Shown here one piece after another: positions 6,484 to 10,346 of a stretch of DNA of 10,346 nucleotides (its first letter is position 1; every line of letters starts with the position of its first letter). The notes beneath the pieces were generated by a model. It searched no databases and had not been told where the DNA came from. It worked only from the letters and a program-made list of their open reading frames with translations. Origin of the DNA: Planctomycetaceae bacterium (GTDB taxonomy: Bacteria; Planctomycetota; Phycisphaerae; Phycisphaerales; SM1A02). The DNA lies in assembly GCA_002737585.1 (NCBI GenBank), contig NSIA01000200.1:1-10346 (forward strand), in the 5' to 3' direction. Position numbers and translations under genes: made by a program.

Positions 6484-7542
6484 ATGAATAACAACGGACT
6501 CCTTTGGCGCGGGTCATGGATCGCCGTCCTCCACACCACGGTTTGGGCGTCAGCCACCACAGCCGGATCTCCCCCGCTGCCCCCAACAACCGCCCAAAAA
6601 TCGACTGCGCAAACGCCGCCGCCCACCACCGCAACGAGTGCTCCGATCGACGGCCCTGGCCTACTCAATGTGGTGGCGTACGGACCGTCGGTCTGGTCTG
6701 GAAGCGTGCCCGTCGGTGATGCGGGATTCGCAACGCTCAAAGCATGGGGAGTGCAAACGGTCATCTCGGTCGACGGTGCAGCACCCGACCTTGCACGCGC
6801 GAACGCCGTGGGTATCCGCTACGTCCATCTGCCCATTGGTTACGACGGCTTTGATGACGCACGCAAGTTGCAACTGGTGCGCGCCGTGCGCGACCTTCCG
6901 CAGCCGATCTACATTCACTGCCACCACGGAAAGCACCGCAGCGCGGGTGCCGCTGCAACCATCGCCGTCTCGCTTGGCTGGCTCACCAGCGAGGCAGCAC
7001 TGGCGCGTATGAAGATTTCTGGCACAGCGCCCAACTACACGGGTCTGTATGCGTGCACTGCTTCCGCTTCGCTGCTGACTGCAGCAATCATCGATCAAGC
7101 ATCATCTGAGTTCCCTTCTGTCACACGCCCCAATGGATTGGTAGAGGCCATGCTGGCGATCGATGACACCAACGATCGGCTGGCTGCAATTGAACGCGCC
7201 GGCTGGAAAGTGCCCGCCGATTACGCCGACCTGGTTCCAGTGGCTGAAGCAGCCGCGCTTGCCGACCACCTGCGTCTCTTGGCAGCGTCGCCGGAGATCG
7301 CGGCCCGACCGCAATCGTTCCGCGACCTACTCGCAAAGAGCCAAGGCCTTGCCCAACGACTCGAAGACCAACTAACCACCGTGCCGAGCGGAGACCCCGC
7401 GCGGCTCTCCGCCGACATGCAGGCGCTTCAAGCCACCTGCAAAGAATGCCACGCCAGTGCGCGCAATCGCCGCTCCGCTCCGCGTGACGTTGCAGCTCCC
7501 TCTGGCACCACCGCAGACACACCCGAACGAATCGCGCCGTAA
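6484..7542 (+). CDS. Exported HCX5R (tyrosine/dual-specificity type) phosphatase fused to a cytochrome c'-like domain
   Basis: A 352-residue two-domain protein. A signal peptide (about 1-26, probable cleavage after VWASA) and a Pro/Thr-rich linker (about 28-60) place it outside the cytoplasm. Residues about 62-200 form a Cys-based phosphatase: the P-loop IHCHHGKHRS has catalytic Cys146 and Arg152 (HCX5R), and Asp121 in PIGYDG is the likely general acid. Residues about 217-331 can be drawn as four helices, the last carrying CKECH (Cys319, Cys322, His323) followed by a basic ASARNRR. This is the heme attachment pattern at the C-terminal end of class II cytochromes c (cytochrome c' type). The natural substrate cannot be told: phosphoprotein, phosphoinositide or other. 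The start at 6484 is chosen from the ribosome site and signal peptide. The frame continues upstream, but only as antisense of the preceding gene. Confidence 0.9.
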   Translation: MNNNGLLWRGSWIAVLHTTVWASATTAGSPPLPPTTAQKSTAQTPPPTTATSAPIDGPGLLNVVAYGPSVWSGSVPVGDAGFATLKAWGVQTVISVDGAAPDLARANAVGIRYVHLPIGYDGFDDARKLQLVRAVRDLPQPIYIHCHHGKHRSAGAAATIAVSLGWLTSEAALARMKISGTAPNYTGLYACTASASLLTAAIIDQASSEFPSVTRPNGLVEAMLAIDDTNDRLAAIERAGWKVPADYADLVPVAEAAALADHLRLLAASPEIAARPQSFRDLLAKSQGLAQRLEDQLTTVPSGDPARLSADMQALQATCKECHASARNRRSAPRDVAAPSGTTADTPERIAP

Positions 7543-7680
7543 GTCCTATAACCCATAACCTGATCCTGCGAATCTTCACCGGAATCAAAAATTGGAATCG
7601 CATAAGTGCCGTCTCAGGCTATGTTTCTTTACAGCGTTTCACAGAAAGCGCGTACCTGACCCCCACTTGAAGAGCCACAC
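7543..7680. other. Intergenic region between phosphatase-cytochrome and endopeptidase genes
   Basis: These 138 bases contain no open frame worth calling. I see no hairpin with a T-tract after the stop at 7542, so read-through into the protease gene is possible. TTTACA at 7628-7633 could be a -35 box, but the matching -10 (TACCTG at 7653) is poorly spaced. Nothing firmer is supported. Confidence 0.4.
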
Positions 7681-9927
7681 TTGAATATCAATTCCCGAAC
7701 CGTCGGATTCATCGTTGTCGCCAGCCTCACCGCGTGCGTCTTCGCAGACGTCGACACCGGCCCAAACGGTCACGGTCCCCTGCCCACACCGGCTATTGAG
7801 AAGCCACAGCCAGCCACGCTCTCGGAACGATTCGGAACATGGTTTGTGCCCGTGCCAATGATCACCCTTGACGCCATGGACCACGGCGCACTGATGGCTG
7901 AAGATGAAGCCACCGTGCAACCCGCGCCGTTCCGCTTCGGCGTTGAACGCGGCGTGAAACTCTCACTGAACGACGGTCAATGGATCGACGTTGCTGGCGG
8001 ACGGTTGTGGCGCATCGGTATCGACGCCATCGGTGCACTCAACTCACGCCTCCACCTCAGCGGACTCAACTTGCCAGCGGGTCAGGAACTCGCCATCACC
8101 TGCCCCGACTTGGAGCAGAAGATGACTGGCATTCTTGAAGGCACCGGCGACTTTGGAACAGGCGAGGCCTACGGCCCCTTCTCACCAACAGCCCGCGGAG
8201 AAATCGAATGGTTCGTCCCAACGGGTCAATCCGCTAAGGAACTTCCCTTTGACGCGGTCGGCTACTCCTACGGGTACATCCCGGTCTTCAGTGACATTTC
8301 AAACGGCGGCACCTGCTCGCTCAATCCAGCGTGCTATGCAGCATGGCTCAACGAATCGAACGCGGCTGCCAAGCTGGTGTTCACCGCGGGTGGCGGAAGC
8401 GCCCTCTGCTCTGGTCAGCTGGTGGCTACCACCGCCGCGGATGAGACACCCTACATTGCCACCGCGAATCACTGCATCAGCACCACGGCAGCTGCCAATA
8501 GTTGCCAAATGATCTTCTTCTACCGATCAGCATGCACGGGCGCAAACTCTGCGGGAACCACGGTCGCTGGTGCAGACTTGGCCTCCACCTATTTGGCTAG
8601 CGATTGCACGCTGCTCTTGGCAAAGGGCGCCCTTCCAGCCGGCTGCTACTGGGACGGTTGGTCGAACGCCAGCCCAGCGCTGAACTCTGCCTGCACCGGC
8701 ATTCACCACCCGAGCGGAACGCCGCAGGCAATCTCGTTCGGTGTGAAGAATCTCTCTGGCTTCAACTGCGGATCACCGGCCGTCAACTGGAACTCGCTTT
8801 CGTGGACCCAAGGCATCACTGAGGGCGGGTCATCGGGTTCTGCCATCTTTACTAACAGCGACCACAAAATGTTCGGCGTGCTCACCTGCGGCGGTAGCGC
8901 GTGCTCAAACACCGCGGCCGATGACGGCTACGGCCGTTGGGACTTGGCAGTGAATACGGCCAGCAGCAACTTCGGCACGCTGCTTGCTGGAGGCTCCGAT
9001 GACACGCAAGAGCCCAACGACGCCTGCGCCAACGCCAAGGCTGTGGTGCCTGGTACCTACAGCACCCTGGTGGTCAAGCGACTCGACGAAGACTGGTACG
9101 CATTGCCTGTGAATGCTGGCGCAACGTTGACCATGAACATGACCTTCACGCATGCGAACGGTGACATCGATGTTCAGTTGTTTACCGCCTGCGGGGGCAC
9201 CGTTGCCCTTGAGCGCGCTGCCAACACCAATAATGAGTCGTTCACTTTCCTGAACTCCAGCGCTTCCAACACGGTGTACATGCGCGTATATCTGGCCACC
9301 GACACACGCAACGAGTATTCGTTCACGTTCAGCACATCCACCCCCGCTCCCGCGAACGACGGCTGCGCCAGCGCCAGCGCGGTTGGGGTGGGAGCATTTG
9401 TATTCACCAACACCTTGGCAACTGATGCTGCTCCGGCACTACCCGCATCATGCGATGAGGGCGCCGGCGTCACCATTACCAAGGACCTCTGGTACCGCTT
9501 CACGGCACCGATCAATGGTGGCATGACTGCCAGCACCTGCAATGCTGCAACGTTCGACACTCGTATCGCGGTTTATTCTGGAGCCGCCTGCCCAATCTCC
9601 ACCACCGCCGTGGCAGCCTGCAGCGACAACAGCGCCGCATGCACAAACGGCACCAGCTCCGCGGCATGGAGCGCGAGCGCTGGCAGTACGTGGTACGTCC
9701 GAGTTGGTAGCGCCGTAGCCGGCACTTCCGGGACCGCCACGCTGACCTTGTCGGCGGTGGTGAATTGCCCAGCTGATATGACCGGCAACGGCTCGGTCGG
9801 CGGAGATGATTTGGCGGTGCTGCTCGGAGGCTGGGGCGGAGCTGTTACCACTGACCTGAATGGCGATGGCACCACCAACGGCGCCGACCTCGCCATCCTG
9901 CTTGCAGCTTGGGGCCCCTGCCCGTAA
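7681..9927 (+). CDS. Secreted trypsin-like serine endopeptidase with PPC-like domains and GC-type dockerin-like C-terminus
   Basis: A 748-residue exported protease of chymotrypsin fold, closest in style to lysyl endopeptidases. Parts in order: signal peptide (1 to about 22, ending VFA); a propeptide-like region (about 23-210); the catalytic domain (about 215-432) with His264 in TANHC, Asp308 in SDCTLLLAKG and Ser385 in GGSSGS, plus many Cys residues suggesting disulfides; a PPC (bacterial pre-peptidase C-terminal) domain starting at DDTQEPNDAC (440-557); a second beta domain of related type (558-693); and a dockerin-like module (696-748) with two DLxxLLxxWG repeats, the second having a full DLNGDGTTNGADL calcium-loop pattern. 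The start is TTG: an in-frame TGA lies at 7657-7659 and no other start codon precedes the signal peptide. Only a weak GAAGAG (7669-7674) serves as ribosome site. The dockerin-like part probably fixes the enzyme to the cell surface or a partner. Confidence 0.93.
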   Translation: MNINSRTVGFIVVASLTACVFADVDTGPNGHGPLPTPAIEKPQPATLSERFGTWFVPVPMITLDAMDHGALMAEDEATVQPAPFRFGVERGVKLSLNDGQWIDVAGGRLWRIGIDAIGALNSRLHLSGLNLPAGQELAITCPDLEQKMTGILEGTGDFGTGEAYGPFSPTARGEIEWFVPTGQSAKELPFDAVGYSYGYIPVFSDISNGGTCSLNPACYAAWLNESNAAAKLVFTAGGGSALCSGQLVATTAADETPYIATANHCISTTAAANSCQMIFFYRSACTGANSAGTTVAGADLASTYLASDCTLLLAKGALPAGCYWDGWSNASPALNSACTGIHHPSGTPQAISFGVKNLSGFNCGSPAVNWNSLSWTQGITEGGSSGSAIFTNSDHKMFGVLTCGGSACSNTAADDGYGRWDLAVNTASSNFGTLLAGGSDDTQEPNDACANAKAVVPGTYSTLVVKRLDEDWYALPVNAGATLTMNMTFTHANGDIDVQLFTACGGTVALERAANTNNESFTFLNSSASNTVYMRVYLATDTRNEYSFTFSTSTPAPANDGCASASAVGVGAFVFTNTLATDAAPALPASCDEGAGVTITKDLWYRFTAPINGGMTASTCNAATFDTRIAVYSGAACPISTTAVAACSDNSAACTNGTSSAAWSASAGSTWYVRVGSAVAGTSGTATLTLSAVVNCPADMTGNGSVGGDDLAVLLGGWGGAVTTDLNGDGTTNGADLAILLAAWGPCP

Positions 9928-9962
9928 CCCAGCGCTGCTGGCGCTCATTTCATGACACCTGC

Positions 9963-10000
9963 GCCGCCCCGACGGGCTCATCCGTCGGGGCGGCTTTCTT
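9963..10000 (+). terminator. Strong intrinsic terminator after the endopeptidase gene
   Basis: A perfect 13-base-pair stem (left arm 9963-9975, right arm 9982-9994, GC-rich) with a six-base loop GCTCAT is followed by TTTCTT. It begins 35 bases after the stop codon at 9927. A smaller five-pair hairpin (9931-9945) precedes it. The T-tract is short, but the stem is very stable. Confidence 0.88.
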
Positions 10001-10028
10001 ATGAGCGCGCGACTACCCTGCGTCTCCA

Positions 10029-10346
10029 ATGAATGCAACCAGTGTGCTCATGCCGTTGCCTGTAGCGCTTGCCGAAGAAGGCACGTCGATGAGTTTGTTT
10101 GAGTACGTGCGCGCAGGCGGCGCACTTGGCTACGTGCTCATCGCGTTGTCAGTGCTGGCATTGGCACTGATTGTGCGGAACTTGCTTTCGCTGCGTCGTG
10201 GGCAGTTGGCACCGCCGGCCGTCGTCACTGCCATTTCAACTGCGCTCCGTGCTGGTGATGTTGCCGGCGCCACCCGTGCGTGCACCAGCGATTCGTCCCA
10301 TTCATTCGTTGCGGTCGTGATGGCGAGCGCCATTCGACGTTGCACC
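10029..10346 (+). CDS. MotA/TolQ/ExbB proton channel family protein (partial, C-terminus cut by window edge)
   Basis: The first 106 residues of an inner-membrane protein of the TolQ/ExbB type, which with ExbD/TolR partners uses the proton gradient to energise outer-membrane or envelope processes. The pattern is typical: a short N-terminus, SLFEYVRAGGALGYVLIALSV running into the first membrane helix (about 33-50), RNLLSLRRGQLAPP, then a cytoplasmic helix with ALRAGDVAGATRAC. The channel-forming helices two and three lie outside the window. Two starts are possible. ATG 10029 gives an N-terminus ending in PVALAEEG, similar to planctomycete relatives as I remember them, but it has no ribosome site. 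ATG 10089 is preceded by GAAGAAGG (10074-10081) at a good spacing and leaves 88 bases after the terminator for a promoter. I keep the longer form with doubt. Whether exbD/tolR genes follow cannot be seen. Confidence 0.85.
   Translation, partial: MNATSVLMPLPVALAEEGTSMSLFEYVRAGGALGYVLIALSVLALALIVRNLLSLRRGQLAPPAVVTAISTALRAGDVAGATRACTSDSSHSFVAVVMASAIRRCT

Noticed and set aside
9448..10038. Minus-strand open frame of 196 codons across the protease tail and terminator
   Set aside because: Shadow of the GC-rich protease gene; low-complexity Ala/Gly/Arg product that reads through the terminator.
10001..10102. Small Cys-rich frame (33 residues, six Cys) directly after the terminator
   Set aside because: No ribosome site, and it overlaps the TolQ/ExbB-type gene in another frame; the Cys residues arise from the out-of-frame reading of that coding DNA.

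Overview
The window reads as ordinary chromosomal DNA of a planctomycete, most likely from the class Phycisphaerae. The strongest clue is the last large protein, whose C-terminus is a two-repeat dockerin-like module ending in the motif WGPC, a signature common in exported proteins of Phycisphaerae. An S9 dipeptidyl-peptidase of planctomycete type and a TolQ/ExbB-type gene fit this. Taxonomy is an inference from protein style; no rRNA or tRNA gene is present. There are no mobile elements, CRISPR arrays or signs of recent transfer.

Layout: (1) 1-1158, minus: ettA, an ABC-F translation factor, running off the left edge. (2) 1222-1689, plus: a small PGPG-motif membrane protein, divergent from ettA. 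(3) 1702-3945, minus: an exported S9/DPP4-type serine peptidase carrying a von Hippel-Lindau (VHL) beta-domain-like module near its N-terminus. (4) 4068-5165, plus: an unrecognised lipoprotein with a C-terminal coiled coil and membrane helix, divergent from the peptidase. (5) 5135-6367, minus: an unrecognised 410-residue protein with a possible helix-turn-helix, overlapping the 3' end of gene 4 by 31 bases. (6) 6484-7542, plus: an exported protein joining a Cys-based (HCX5R) phosphatase domain to a cytochrome c'-like helical bundle with a CXXCH heme site. (7) 7681-9927, plus, TTG start: an exported trypsin-like endopeptidase with two C-terminal beta domains and the dockerin-like module, followed by a strong intrinsic terminator. 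(8) 10029 onward, plus: the start of a MotA/TolQ/ExbB proton-channel gene, cut by the right edge.

Most genes alternate in strand, so there is no long operon; each is probably transcribed from its own short intergenic region (63 to 138 bases). Only genes 6, 7 and 8 run in the same direction, and a terminator separates 7 from 8. The common theme is the cell envelope: genes 3, 4, 6 and 7 all carry export signals and genes 2 and 8 encode membrane proteins.

The two points most worth following are the VHL-like module, in which four of the five hydroxyproline-pocket residues of human pVHL are identical and the fifth is a Ser-to-Thr change, and the phosphatase-cytochrome fusion, which could be a heme- or redox-linked phosphatase. 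Both may be recurrent in planctomycetes; neither has a function that can be deduced from sequence alone.
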